A stretch of DNA of 64,000 bases, from the NCBI RefSeq assembly GCF_003112575.1, contig NZ_BEWC01000011.1, positions 124,001 through 188,000 on the forward strand, read 5' to 3'. A program made the position numbers and the translations under genes. The notes beneath the pieces were generated by a model. The model was given only the letters and a program-made list of their open reading frames with translations. It was not told where the DNA came from and did no database searches. This document shows, piece by piece, positions 32,848 through 41,983 of the stretch; position 1 is the stretch's first letter; each line of letters opens with the position of its first letter. Source of the stretch: Streptomyces ardesiacus. GTDB taxonomy: Bacteria > Actinomycetota > Actinomycetes > Streptomycetales > Streptomycetaceae.

Positions 32848-34251
32848 TCAGCCCTGCTGCTCCACCGCCCGGACCGTCTTGCGGGCGGCCACCAGCACCG
32901 GGTCCCACACGGGGGAGAAGGGCGGCGCGTAACCGAGGTCCAGGGCGGTCATCTGCTCGACCGTCATCCCGGCCGTGAGGGCCACGGCGGCGACGTCGAC
33001 CCGTTTGCCCGCGCCCTCACGGCCGACGATCTGCACGCCGAGCAGCCGCCCGGTGCGGCGCTCGGCCAGCATCTTCACCGTCATGGGGGAGGCGTTCGGG
33101 TAGTAGCCCGCGCGGCTGGTGGACTCGATGGTCGCCGTCACGAACCGCAGGCCCGCCCGCAGCGCGTCCTTCTCCCTGAGGCCGGTCCGCGCGATCTCCA
33201 GGTCGCACACCTTGCTGACCGCCGTGCCGACCACGCCCGGGAAGGTGGCGTAACCGCCGCCCGCGTTGGTGCCGATGACCTGCCCGTGCTTGTTGGCGTG
33301 CGTGCCCAGCGGAATGTGCCGCTCCTGGCCCGAGACCAGGTCGAGCACCTCCACGCAGTCGCCGCCCGCCCAGATGTTCCCGTGGCCGCGCACCCGCATC
33401 GCCCGGTCGGTCAGCAGCCCGCCGTGCGAGCCGAGCGGCAGCCCCGCGGCCCGGGCGAGTCCCGTCTCGGGACGTACGCCGATGCCGAGCACCACCACGT
33501 CCGCCGGGAACTCGGCGTCCCGGGTCGCCACCGCCCGGACCCGGCCGTCGTCCCCGGTCAGCACCTCGGTGACCTCGGCACCGTTCACCATGGTGATGCC
33601 GAGGCCCTCCATGGCCGTGCGCACCATGCGGCCCATGTCGGGGTCCAGGGTCGCCATCGGCTCCCGGCCGCGGTTGACGACCGTCACCTCATAACCCCGG
33701 TTGATCAGCGCCTCGGCCATCTCCACGCCGATGTACCCGGCGCCGACGACCACCGCGCGGCGGCCACGCGTGCGGGCCAGCGTGTCGAGCAGCGCCTGCC
33801 CGTCGTCCAGCGTCTGCACCCCGTGCACGCCGGGCGCGTCGACGCCCGGCAGCTCCGGCCGGACCGGCCGTGCCCCGGTACCGATCACCAGCTTGTCGTA
33901 CGACGTCCAGGACTCGGCCCCGGAATCGACGTCACGCGCGCGTACCCGCCCGCCGGCCACGTCGATCTCCGTGACCTCGGTGCGCATCCTGAGGTCGATG
34001 TGCCGGGCGCGGTGCTCCTCGGGCGTGCGGGCGATCAGGTCGTCCCGGCCGGGCACGTCGCCGCCGACCCAGTACGGGATGCCGCACGCCGAGAACGAGG
34101 TGAAGTGCCCGCGCTCGAAGGCCACGATCTCCAGCTCGTCCGGCCCCTTCAGCCGGCGCGCCTGGGACGCCGCGGACATCCCCGCGGCGTCCCCGCCGAT
34201 CACGACCAGCCGCTCTCTCTTCCCGCCCCCGGCGCTCATGTCCATGCGCAC
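32848..34251 (-). CDS. FAD-dependent pyridine nucleotide-disulfide oxidoreductase (CoA-disulfide reductase-like)
   Basis: A 467-residue flavoprotein. The FAD fingerprint VVIGGDAAGMSAA is near residue 17, the NAD(P)-binding VVVGAGYIGVEMAEAL near 170, and AGGDC near 295. The single active-site Cys is C56 in SFSACGIPYW, as in CoA-disulfide reductases and NADH oxidases. It probably reduces a low-molecular-weight disulfide, persulfide or peroxide. The exact substrate is unclear in an organism whose main thiol is mycothiol. Met codons at 34251, 34245 and 34239 are all possible starts. Confidence 0.92.
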   Translation of the reverse strand: MRMDMSAGGGKRERLVVIGGDAAGMSAASQARRLKGPDELEIVAFERGHFTSFSACGIPYWVGGDVPGRDDLIARTPEEHRARHIDLRMRTEVTEIDVAGGRVRARDVDSGAESWTSYDKLVIGTGARPVRPELPGVDAPGVHGVQTLDDGQALLDTLARTRGRRAVVVGAGYIGVEMAEALINRGYEVTVVNRGREPMATLDPDMGRMVRTAMEGLGITMVNGAEVTEVLTGDDGRVRAVATRDAEFPADVVVLGIGVRPETGLARAAGLPLGSHGGLLTDRAMRVRGHGNIWAGGDCVEVLDLVSGQERHIPLGTHANKHGQVIGTNAGGGYATFPGVVGTAVSKVCDLEIARTGLREKDALRAGLRFVTATIESTSRAGYYPNASPMTVKMLAERRTGRLLGVQIVGREGAGKRVDVAAVALTAGMTVEQMTALDLGYAPPFSPVWDPVLVAARKTVRAVEQQG

Positions 34252-34282
34252 ACGCTACGTGGACGGGACCCCTCACGGCCCT

Positions 34283-35254
34283 TCAGGCCCCTTCGGCCCC
34301 GCGCCCCGTCTCGTCGCCGCGCGGTGCCTCCGGGCGGCGCGGCAGCCGGGGGCGTACGACCCGCAGCCACAGCAGCACGAGGAGCGCCGCCAGGACCGCG
34401 AACGGCAGCACCGCGCCGAGCACCACCGCCAGCCAGCGCAGCATCGTCACGAAGGCGTCCCAGCCGCCGGCCAGCGCGTCCAGGAACCCGGGGTCCTCGT
34501 CCTCCTTCTCCCCGGCGTGCTTCACCGGGGTCTCCGACAGGGAGAGGGTGACGGTGGCCAGGCTCGTGCGGTCCTTCAGGGACGCCTGCCGGGCGAGCAG
34601 CGCCTCCAGCTCCGCCTGACGGGTGCTCAGCTCGCCCTCCAGGGTCACCACGTCGTCCAGCTCCGTCGCCCGGTCCATCAGCTCCCGGACGCGGGCCACG
34701 CTGGCGCGCTGCGACGCGACGCGGCTGTCCACGTCCACCACCTGGTCGGTGACGTCCTCGGCCTTCGCCTCCCGGCTGAGCAGCTTCCCGGCGCCCGCCA
34801 GTTCGTCGAGCACGGCCTCGTAACGCTCCACGGGCACGCGCAGCGTCACCCGGGTCCGCTCGTGGCCCTCCGCGTCACGGGTGGTGGACTCGTCACCGAC
34901 GTAACCGCCCGCGTTCTCGGTCGCGGTGCGGGCCGCGGCGAGCGCCGTCGGCGTGTCCTTGACCTGCACGCTCAGGGAGACGGTGCGGATGATGTGGTTC
35001 GGGGCGAGTTCGGGCGGCGCGCTCGCACCCGTCCCGGCGGCACCGGGCCGGCCGCCGGCCTGTGATCCGGCCCCCTGCGCGTCCTTCTGCGGTGCCGCCG
35101 CCTCGGCCCTGCCGCCCGCGTCGGAGCCGGAGTCCGAGGCGCTGCAGCCGCCGAGGGCGAGCCCCGCGCCCAGCAGCAGACCGGCCAGGGCACGGGCGCG
35201 CGAAGCGGACCTCCGGGCCGCCGGTCGTCTCGACTCCTGTCGTCGTGCCTGCAT
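34283..35254 (-). CDS. DUF4349 lipoprotein
   Basis: A 323-residue surface lipoprotein with an Arg-rich N-terminus, a signal helix and a lipobox ending in LGGC (C37). A disordered linker leads to a DUF4349 domain (about 85-265) with a predicted coiled coil in the EGELSTRQAELEALLARQASL region. A C-terminal membrane helix (about 280-303) is followed by a basic tail, so both ends are membrane-anchored. Function is unknown in the family. Start ATG 35254. Confidence 0.88.
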   Translation of the reverse strand: MQARRQESRRPAARRSASRARALAGLLLGAGLALGGCSASDSGSDAGGRAEAAAPQKDAQGAGSQAGGRPGAAGTGASAPPELAPNHIIRTVSLSVQVKDTPTALAAARTATENAGGYVGDESTTRDAEGHERTRVTLRVPVERYEAVLDELAGAGKLLSREAKAEDVTDQVVDVDSRVASQRASVARVRELMDRATELDDVVTLEGELSTRQAELEALLARQASLKDRTSLATVTLSLSETPVKHAGEKEDEDPGFLDALAGGWDAFVTMLRWLAVVLGAVLPFAVLAALLVLLWLRVVRPRLPRRPEAPRGDETGRGAEGA

Positions 35255-35710
35255 CGTGGGTCCCCCCGGGTTCGTGGCAACTGATGTCTCTACGACGCGC
35301 GAAGGCGCCCCCGGGACGGCGCGGAACGGTTCCGAAGAGATCACGGTCCGGACTCGCGGTCCGCGGGGACGAGGCCGCGCGGGGCGGATGCCGGGCCGGG
35401 CGGGGGCGGGCGACGGGACGGCTCGGGGGCGGGAACCGGCGTGGGGCGGGCTGCGCGACAGCGCCGGAACCGGCGGGGGCGCGGGCGACGGGACGGGAAC
35501 GAAGACGGGCGAAGGCGGGTGGCCCGGGTCCGTGAGCGGCGCGGCGCGGGGCGGGGCGGACGCGTGCGCGTGCCGGTGCGCCTCACGGGTGCCGCGCGGG
35601 GGCCGGCGCGGCACCCGTGAGCCCGGTGTCGGGGGCGGCGCCACCCGCGCCCGGTGTCGCAGCCGACGGCCCCCGGGCCCGGTGTCGGTGGGGTCTGAGA
35701 CGCTGGGGGT
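35255..35710. promoter_or_regulatory. Intergenic region upstream of hemG with hairpin and 28-bp-spaced repeats
   Basis: A 456-base, extremely GC-rich stretch between divergent genes. It contains a perfect hairpin with 16-bp arms (35582-35597 and 35606-35621). It also has three identical 11-mers GCCCGGTGTCG starting at 35621, 35649 and 35677, exactly 28 bases apart. The last one ends 23 bases before the hemG start. No canonical promoter was seen, and 35300-35560 shows nothing recognisable beyond G-rich sequence. Confidence 0.5.
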
Positions 35711-37195
35711 ATGAGCGCAAGCGAGACTCCGGCGGGGGACGTCCCCCCGGACACGGGACCCGGACACGTCGTCGTCGTCGGAGCCGGCATCGCCGGACTG
35801 GCCGCCGCCCACCGCCTCCTGGAGGGCGGTGCGCGGGTGACCGTCCTGGAGGCGTCCGACCGTGTCGGCGGCAAGCTGCTGCCCGGCGAGATCGCCGGCG
35901 TACGCGTCGACCTCGGTGCCGAGTCGATGCTGGCCCGCCGCCCCGAGGCCGTCGGCCTGGCCCGCGCCGCCGGGCTCGCCGACCGCCTCCAGCCGCCGTC
36001 CACCGCGACGGCCTCCCTGTGGACCCGCGGAGCCCTGCGCCCCATGCCCAAGGGCCACGTCATGGGCGTCCCCGGCACCGCCGCCGCCCTGTCCGGCGTG
36101 CTCTCCGAGGAGGGCCTCGCCCGCATCGGGCGCGACGCCGACCTGCCCCGCACCGAGGTCGGCGACGACGTGGCCGTGGGGGAGTACGTCGCCGCGCGCC
36201 TGGGCCGCGAGGTCGTCGACCGCCTCGTCGAGCCGCTCCTGGGCGGTGTCTACGCGGGCGACGCCTACCGCATCTCCCTGCGTTCGGCCGTGCCCCAGCT
36301 CTTCGAGGCCGCCCGCACCCACACCTCCCTCACCGAGGCGGTCCGCGCCCTCCAGGGCCGCACGGCCACCTCACCCCCGAGCGGCCCCGTGTTCATGGGC
36401 ATCGAGGGCGGCATCGGCACCCTTCCGCCCGCGGTCGCCGCGTCGGTCCGCGCGCGCGGCGGCGAGATCCTCACCGGGGCGCCCGTCACCGAGTTGCGGC
36501 GCACCGCGTCCGACGGCTGGCGGATCGTCGCCGGCGACCGGGTCCTGCACGCCGGCGCGGTCGTCGTCGCCGTCCCGGCCGGGCCCGCCGCGGAGCTGCT
36601 GCGCGCCGAGGCGCCCGCCGCCGCGGCCGAGCTGTCCGCCGTCGAGTACGCCTCGATGGCCCTGATCACCCTCGCCTACCGCCGCTCCGACGCCGCGGCG
36701 CTCCCCGAGGGCAGCGGCTTCCTCGTGCCCCCGGTCGACGGGCGCACCATCAAGGCGGCCACCTTCGCCTCCCGCAAGTGGGGCTGGATCGCCGACGAGG
36801 ACCCGGACGTGGTCGTCCTGCGCACCTCGGTGGGCCGCTACGGCGACACGGCGGTCCTCGGCCGGGACGACGAGGGCCTGGTCGCCGTCGCCCGGCACGA
36901 CCTGGGCGAGGCCACCGGCCTGACCGCCGAGCCCGTCGCCACCCGCATCACCCGCTGGCGGGACGGCCTGCCGCAGTACCCCGTCGGCCACCACGCGCGC
37001 GTGGCCCGCCTGCGCGAGCACGTCGCGAAACTCCCCGGGCTCGCGGTGTGCGGAGCGGCGTACGACGGCGTCGGCATCCCGGCGAGCATCGCGAGCGCGT
37101 ACGCGGCCGCCGACCAGATCCGGGGCGACCTGCGCGGTGTGGAGCAGCTCACGGCCCACCCGGTGCAGAGTCTGCACGGCGGAGCGGGAGAATAG
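35711..37195 (+). CDS. hemG: Coproporphyrinogen III/protoporphyrinogen oxidase
   Basis: A 494-residue FAD oxidase of the HemY/CgoX family, which oxidises coproporphyrinogen III to coproporphyrin III in the route used by Gram-positive bacteria. The FAD-binding GAGIAGLAAAHRLLEGG lies at about 22-38, with DRVGGKL soon after. A C-terminal FAD segment reads GVGIPASIAS. HemQ follows 5 bases after the stop, which supports the coproporphyrin-dependent pathway. The ATG at 35711 is preceded by GGGGG. The symbol hemY or cgoX is also in use. Confidence 0.93.
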   Translation: MSASETPAGDVPPDTGPGHVVVVGAGIAGLAAAHRLLEGGARVTVLEASDRVGGKLLPGEIAGVRVDLGAESMLARRPEAVGLARAAGLADRLQPPSTATASLWTRGALRPMPKGHVMGVPGTAAALSGVLSEEGLARIGRDADLPRTEVGDDVAVGEYVAARLGREVVDRLVEPLLGGVYAGDAYRISLRSAVPQLFEAARTHTSLTEAVRALQGRTATSPPSGPVFMGIEGGIGTLPPAVAASVRARGGEILTGAPVTELRRTASDGWRIVAGDRVLHAGAVVVAVPAGPAAELLRAEAPAAAAELSAVEYASMALITLAYRRSDAAALPEGSGFLVPPVDGRTIKAATFASRKWGWIADEDPDVVVLRTSVGRYGDTAVLGRDDEGLVAVARHDLGEATGLTAEPVATRITRWRDGLPQYPVGHHARVARLREHVAKLPGLAVCGAAYDGVGIPASIASAYAAADQIRGDLRGVEQLTAHPVQSLHGGAGE

Positions 37196-37200
37196 GGACC

Positions 37201-37932
37201 ATGAGTGACGACGCCTCCACCCCCGCCGCCGAGCGGATCCCCAACAAGGGCAAGCTGGCCAAGGACCTCAACGAGGTCATCCGCTACACCCTCTGGTCCG
37301 TCTTCAAGCTCAAGGACACCCTCCCCGAGGACCGCGCCGGGTACGCCGACGAGGTCCAGGAGCTGTTCGACCAGCTCGCCGCGAAGGACGTGACGATCCG
37401 CGGCACCTACGACCTGTCCGGTCTGCGGGCCGACGCCGATCTGATGATCTGGTGGCACGCCGAGACCGCCGACCAGCTCCAGGAGGCGTACAACCTCTTC
37501 CGCCGCACGAAGCTCGGCCGTGCGCTGGAGCCGGTCTGGTCGAACATGGCGCTGCACCGCCCCGCCGAGTTCAACCGCTCGCACATCCCGGCCTTCCTGG
37601 CCGACGAGACGCCGCGGAACTACATCAGCGTCTACCCGTTCGTGCGCTCGTACGACTGGTACCTGCTGCCCGACGAGGACCGCCGCCGCATGCTCGCCGA
37701 CCACGGCAAGATGGCCCGCGGCTACCCGGACGTGCGCGCCAACACGGTCGCCTCCTTCTCGCTGGGCGACTACGAGTGGATCCTCGCCTTCGAGGCCGAC
37801 GAACTGCACCGCATCGTCGACCTCATGCGCCACCTGCGGGGCTCCGAGGCCCGCCGCCACGTCCGCGAGGAGATCCCGTTCTTCACCGGGCGCCGCAAGG
37901 ACATCGGCGAGCTGGTCGCCGGGCTGGCCTAG
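37201..37932 (+). CDS. hemQ: Heme peroxidase-like coproheme decarboxylase
   Basis: A 243-residue chlorite-dismutase-family protein of the HemQ/ChdC branch, which decarboxylates iron-coproporphyrin III to heme b. The catalytic Tyr region PFVRSYDWYLLP and the heme-ligand stretch MLADHGKMARGYPDV (proximal His in DHGKMAR) are visible. It lacks the signal peptide of true chlorite dismutases. It lies 5 bases behind hemG and is surely co-transcribed. Its stop directly abuts the stop of the convergent peptidase gene. Confidence 0.95.
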   Translation: MSDDASTPAAERIPNKGKLAKDLNEVIRYTLWSVFKLKDTLPEDRAGYADEVQELFDQLAAKDVTIRGTYDLSGLRADADLMIWWHAETADQLQEAYNLFRRTKLGRALEPVWSNMALHRPAEFNRSHIPAFLADETPRNYISVYPFVRSYDWYLLPDEDRRRMLADHGKMARGYPDVRANTVASFSLGDYEWILAFEADELHRIVDLMRHLRGSEARRHVREEIPFFTGRRKDIGELVAGLA

Positions 37933-39534
37933 TCAGGCCCTCGGCGCCGCGGCCTGCCTCGGCTCCGGTTCCGGGCGCGGGGCGCAGGACGCGTCCCGCG
38001 CCGGGAGGCGGCCGTCCAGCAGGTACGCCTCCAGGTGGGCGTTGACGCAGGCGTTCGGGCCGGCGGCGACGCCGTGCGTCCCCGCGTCCCGCTCGGTCAC
38101 CAGCACCGAGCCCGCCAGCCGCCGCCGCAGCTCCAGCGCGCCCTCGTACGGGGTCGCCGCGTCCCGTTCGGCGGCCAGGATCAGCGTAGGCGGCAGCTCA
38201 CCCGGTGCGGTGCGCACGTCGAGCGGCTGCTGCCGGGGCGCCCGCCAGTAGGCGCAGGGCAGGTTGGTCCACACGTTGTCCCACGTCTCGAACGGCGCCC
38301 GGCGGGCCAGCCGCGTGTTGTCCCGGTCCCAGACCCCGAAGTCGGTGGGCCAGGGCGCGTCGTTGCACTCGACGGCCGTGTACACGGCGTTGGAGTTCTC
38401 CGCCCCGGCCGCGCCCTCCCCGGTCCGCGTCCCCGCCTGGTCGATCAGCGGCTGCGGATCGCCCTTCAGGTACGCCGACAGCGCCTCGGCGCGGCGGGGC
38501 CAGTAGTCGTCGTAGTACCCGGCCTTCAGCATCGCGCCCTGCAACTGGGCGGGCCCCACCGTCCCGCCCGCCGGCTCGGCCGCCAGTCGCGCGCCCGCCT
38601 CCTCGTAGGCGTCCTGCACCTTCCGCGGCCGGTCCCCGAGCCCGTACACGTCGTCGTGCCCGGCGACCCACTTCTTGAAGTCCTCCCAGCGGTCCTCGAA
38701 CGCCTCGGACTGGTCGAGGTTGTTGCGGTACCAGACCTGCTCCGGGTCCGGGTTCACCACCGCGTCGAACACCATCCGCCGTACGTGCGAGGGGAACAGC
38801 TCGGCGTACAGCGCGCCGAGGTAGGTGCCGTACGACCCGCCCATGAAGGTGAGCCGCCGCTCGCCCAGCGCGGCGCGGACGACCTCCAGGTCGCGGGCGT
38901 TGTTGAGCGAGTGGTAGTGCCGCAGCGCGTCCCCGCCCCGCTCCGCGCAGCCGCGGGCGTACGCCTCCGCCTCGGCGGCGCGCTCCTTCTTGTACGCCTC
39001 CGAGGGCCGCGCCGGTGCGGGCCGCGGTCCCTTGAAGAAGTCGCCGGGGTCCTGGCAGGACAGCGGCGCGGAGGGCGCGACCCCGCGCGGGGCGTAGCCG
39101 ACGAGGTCGTAGGCGGCCGCGAGCCGCTTCCACTCGGGCACCATGCCGACCAGCGGGAAGTACAGCCCGGAGGCGCCGGGGCCGCCCGGGTTGTAGACGA
39201 GGGCGCCCTGTCCGGGGACCGTGCGCCCGGCGTCGTCCGGGTCCTTGCGGGTGGCCCGCACGCGGCTGACGGTCAGCTCGATCCGCTCGCCGTCGGGACG
39301 GGCGTAGTCCAGGGGCACGGCGACCGTGCCGCAGCGCATGCCGTCCGGCAGCTCCTCCGCCCTCGGGCACGCCCCGAACTCGATCCCGGCCGCCGCCGCG
39401 CGCCCGGCGGCCACGGCGGTGCCGCGCGCCTCGGCGGACCCGGGCCCGGCCGCGGGCGCCGCCTGCGCCGGGACGGCGGTGAGGGTGGTCAGCAGCAAGG
39501 ACCCGGCGGCCGAGTAGAGGGCGGCAGCTCGCAT
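37933..39534 (-). CDS. Secreted alpha/beta hydrolase, tripeptidyl-aminopeptidase type
   Basis: A 533-residue exported hydrolase similar to the Streptomyces SlpD/SlpE/Tap family. The signal peptide ends at about VPAQA-A (25). The nucleophile is S234 in MGGSYGTYLG, the oxyanion strand is VYNPGGPGASG (113-123), and a C-terminal TAP-like segment carries LILAAERDAATP and the His of DAGTHGV. It probably releases short peptides from secreted-protein N-termini. The ATG at 39534 has AAGGG about 8 bases upstream; the longer frame would spoil the signal peptide. Confidence 0.92.
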   Translation of the reverse strand: MRAAALYSAAGSLLLTTLTAVPAQAAPAAGPGSAEARGTAVAAGRAAAAGIEFGACPRAEELPDGMRCGTVAVPLDYARPDGERIELTVSRVRATRKDPDDAGRTVPGQGALVYNPGGPGASGLYFPLVGMVPEWKRLAAAYDLVGYAPRGVAPSAPLSCQDPGDFFKGPRPAPARPSEAYKKERAAEAEAYARGCAERGGDALRHYHSLNNARDLEVVRAALGERRLTFMGGSYGTYLGALYAELFPSHVRRMVFDAVVNPDPEQVWYRNNLDQSEAFEDRWEDFKKWVAGHDDVYGLGDRPRKVQDAYEEAGARLAAEPAGGTVGPAQLQGAMLKAGYYDDYWPRRAEALSAYLKGDPQPLIDQAGTRTGEGAAGAENSNAVYTAVECNDAPWPTDFGVWDRDNTRLARRAPFETWDNVWTNLPCAYWRAPRQQPLDVRTAPGELPPTLILAAERDAATPYEGALELRRRLAGSVLVTERDAGTHGVAAGPNACVNAHLEAYLLDGRLPARDASCAPRPEPEPRQAAAPRA

Positions 39535-39651
39535 CGCGTATCCCTTCGGTGGCACGGGGAGTGACACAAGGGATGGTTGGTTCACCGGCCGGGCGGGGCA
39601 AGCACCGCCGGCGCATGTCGGCGCCGAGTGCCCCCGTACGCCCCCGGCGCG

Positions 39652-40449
39652 TCAGGCCCGGCGCTCCCAGCGGTCCCCGGCGTACTTCTCCCGGTGGGCG
39701 AAGGCCGCACGCAGGTCCGGCTCGCCGATCGCGTGGACGCCCCGCACGGCGACCGAGGTGAGGAAGGTCCGGTCGTCGGCCGTGCCGTCGGCCTGCCGGA
39801 CGAGGGCGCCGACCAGCCGCTGTCCGGCCGGGGAGGCCCAGCGCGCGTACGGGTGGATCTCCATGCGCGTGATGGCCAGGCAGCCGAGGGTCAGGGCGAG
39901 CGGCAGCGCGAACCAGAGGGCGATGAGCAGGCGCGGCTCGGTGGCGGGCAGGGGCAGGGCCAGGGAGACCAGGCCGAGCGCGCACACGGCCGCCGCGGCG
40001 GCCCGCACCCGGCGCACCCCGGCCGCGACGCCGCCGGTACCGCCGTCGGGCAGGGCCAGGCCCGCTCCGACCAGCCGGTCGGCCAGGCCCCGTACCGCGT
40101 CGGCCGCGGCGGCCGCGGTCCGCACCGGCGCTATCCGGGACTGCCCTTGCGGCCCTATCGCCCCTATGACCGACCGCTCCATGTCGTCCCGGCCGCAGGG
40201 GTCCACGACGGTCGCCCAGCCGGTGTGCGCGAGCAGCAGCCGTCGCTGGCGCGCCATGGAGACGAGCGTCAGGTCGGCCACCCGCCGCGGACCGCCGGAC
40301 AGGAACGCCGCCTCGTACAGCGTCAGCGTGTGCTCACGGACGACGGCGTGCGGGTCGACGGCCGCCGCGCGCACCGCGGCCAGGCACAGCCGCAGGCACG
40401 CGACACCGGCGACGGCCCACGCCGCCAGGAGGAAGAGGACCCAGAACAT
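39652..40449 (-). CDS. TIGR04222 domain membrane protein
   Basis: A 265-residue protein with an N-terminal helix (3-25), a cytoplasmic-looking stretch (VREHTLTLYEAAFLSGGPRRVADL, the TIGR04222 core) and a central hydrophobic pair (about 150-195). Many family members end in a Cys/Gly-rich low-complexity tail; this one ends in DDRTFLTS...GDRWERRA and lacks it. The domain recurrently lies beside DUF692 genes, as here. Function is unknown. The assignment rests on recall of the family pattern. Confidence 0.75.
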   Translation of the reverse strand: MFWVLFLLAAWAVAGVACLRLCLAAVRAAAVDPHAVVREHTLTLYEAAFLSGGPRRVADLTLVSMARQRRLLLAHTGWATVVDPCGRDDMERSVIGAIGPQGQSRIAPVRTAAAAADAVRGLADRLVGAGLALPDGGTGGVAAGVRRVRAAAAAVCALGLVSLALPLPATEPRLLIALWFALPLALTLGCLAITRMEIHPYARWASPAGQRLVGALVRQADGTADDRTFLTSVAVRGVHAIGEPDLRAAFAHREKYAGDRWERRA

Positions 40450-40563
40450 GCCGTACTTCTATGCCAAAAGGTTTCGCCGGCGCCATGCCCTGTTCACATT
40501 CCGGGACGCGGTGTTGCGGGTATGTGACGTTCCGTTCGGCGGTGTCCCCCGGGACCGCTCCGT

Positions 40564-41889
40564 TCAGCGGCGCAGCAGCACGCGCCTGGCCGCACGGGCC
40601 AGTCGGACCCCGGGACGCGACGAGCGGGGCACCGGCCCCGACCGCTCCAGCCACCACGCGCGCAACGCCCGCCGCACGCCGGGATCGTCACCCGGTGCCG
40701 TGCGCAGCAGGTGCGCGACGAAGTCGAGGGCGTCGCGACGGTAGCCGCCGGTCATCGGGCGCCCCCGCGCGTAGGCGAGGAAGGCCGGCCGGTACCGCGG
40801 GCCCAGGATCACGGGCAGTTCGGGCGCGACCTTGCCGACCACGTCGGCCCGCTTGCCGGCGAGCGCACGCGCCTGCACCCCGAGCCGCACCGGGTCGAAC
40901 CCCTCGGGCACCGGCGCCCCCGCGACCAGCGCGGACAACAACGCGGCCTGCGCGAGCCCGAGCCGCTGCCGTACGGCGTCGCCGGCGGCCGGGACGGAAC
41001 CCGGGCCCGGCGTGCGCGGCGCCGCCCCGCCCCCGGAAGCCGGCCCGCGCAGGGTCCGGCCCCGCTCCACGGCGTCGCGGATCGCCTCCACCTCGGCGCG
41101 CAACTCGTCGCCCTCGGGGAAGTTCTCGTCCCGCTCCAGCAGGACGCCCGGCGGCGCGACCCGTGCGGCGAGGTCCGTCAGGATGTCGAGGACCGGCCGC
41201 GGAACCGGGTGGGCGTGACTGTCGTGCCAGACGCCGTCCCGTTCGAAGCCGCCCGCGACATGGACGTAGGCGAGGGCCTCCAGGGGCAGTTCGGCGAGCG
41301 CCTCGGCCGGGTCCGCGCCGAGGTTGACGTGGTTGGTGTGCAGGTTGGCCACGTCGATCAGCAGCCGTACGCCGGTCCGGTCCGCCAGTTCGTACAGGAA
41401 CTGCCCCTCCGTCAGCTCCTCGCCCGGCCAGGCGACGAGCGCGGCGATGTTCTCCACGGCCAGCGGCACGGGCAGCGCGTCCTGCGCGATGCGCACGTTC
41501 TCGCACAGCACGTCGAGGGCGTCCCGGGTGCGCGGCACCGGCAGCAGGTGCCCCGCCTCCAGCACCGGCGAGGCGGTCGGCGCGCCGCCCGCCCGCACGA
41601 ACGCGATGTGCTCGGTGACCAGCGGCGATGCCAGGACCTCCGCCCGCTCGGCGAGCGCCGCCAGGCGCCCCGGATCCGGCCGGCCGGCGCCGCCGAGCCC
41701 GAGGGAGACGCCGTGCGGCACGACGGTCACCCCGCGCTCGCGCAGCCGCAGCAGCGAGTCGGGCAGATGCCCGGGACACAGGTTCTCCGACACGGCCTCG
41801 ACCCAGTCGATGCCGGGCATCCGCTCGACGACGTCCGCGATCTCCGGCCGCCATCCGATGCCGGTGCCCAGCCGCGTCATTGGCTCCAT
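40564..41889 (-). CDS. DUF692 (MNIO) multinuclear iron enzyme with fused C-terminal partner-like domain
   Basis: A 441-residue protein. Residues 1-275 form the DUF692 TIM barrel with the conserved metal-binding set: SENLCPG (Glu), VPHGVSLGLGG (His), EHIAF, VENIAAL (Glu), LLIDVANLHTNHVN (Asp, His), HVAGG (His) and HDSHAHPV (His-Asp-His). The family modifies Cys residues in peptides or proteins, as MbnB and TglH do. Residues about 300-410 resemble the DUF2063/MbnC-type partner domain, here fused; that is an inference. The ATG at 41889 has GGGGAGG upstream. The TIGR04222 gene follows 114 bases downstream. Confidence 0.88.
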   Translation of the reverse strand: MEPMTRLGTGIGWRPEIADVVERMPGIDWVEAVSENLCPGHLPDSLLRLRERGVTVVPHGVSLGLGGAGRPDPGRLAALAERAEVLASPLVTEHIAFVRAGGAPTASPVLEAGHLLPVPRTRDALDVLCENVRIAQDALPVPLAVENIAALVAWPGEELTEGQFLYELADRTGVRLLIDVANLHTNHVNLGADPAEALAELPLEALAYVHVAGGFERDGVWHDSHAHPVPRPVLDILTDLAARVAPPGVLLERDENFPEGDELRAEVEAIRDAVERGRTLRGPASGGGAAPRTPGPGSVPAAGDAVRQRLGLAQAALLSALVAGAPVPEGFDPVRLGVQARALAGKRADVVGKVAPELPVILGPRYRPAFLAYARGRPMTGGYRRDALDFVAHLLRTAPGDDPGVRRALRAWWLERSGPVPRSSRPGVRLARAARRVLLRR

Positions 41890-41983
41890 GCTCGTCCGCC
41901 CCTCCCCGTCGCTCCGACGGGTTATCGCCCCGGACACCGGCCGCGAACCGCGCGGGCCACGCCTTCAGAGCAAATCTTGAGGT

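Noticed and set aside
37920..37945. Possible hairpin where hemQ and the peptidase gene meet
   Set aside because: The dyad GGCCTAGTCAGGCC is short, imperfect and lies within both coding ends.
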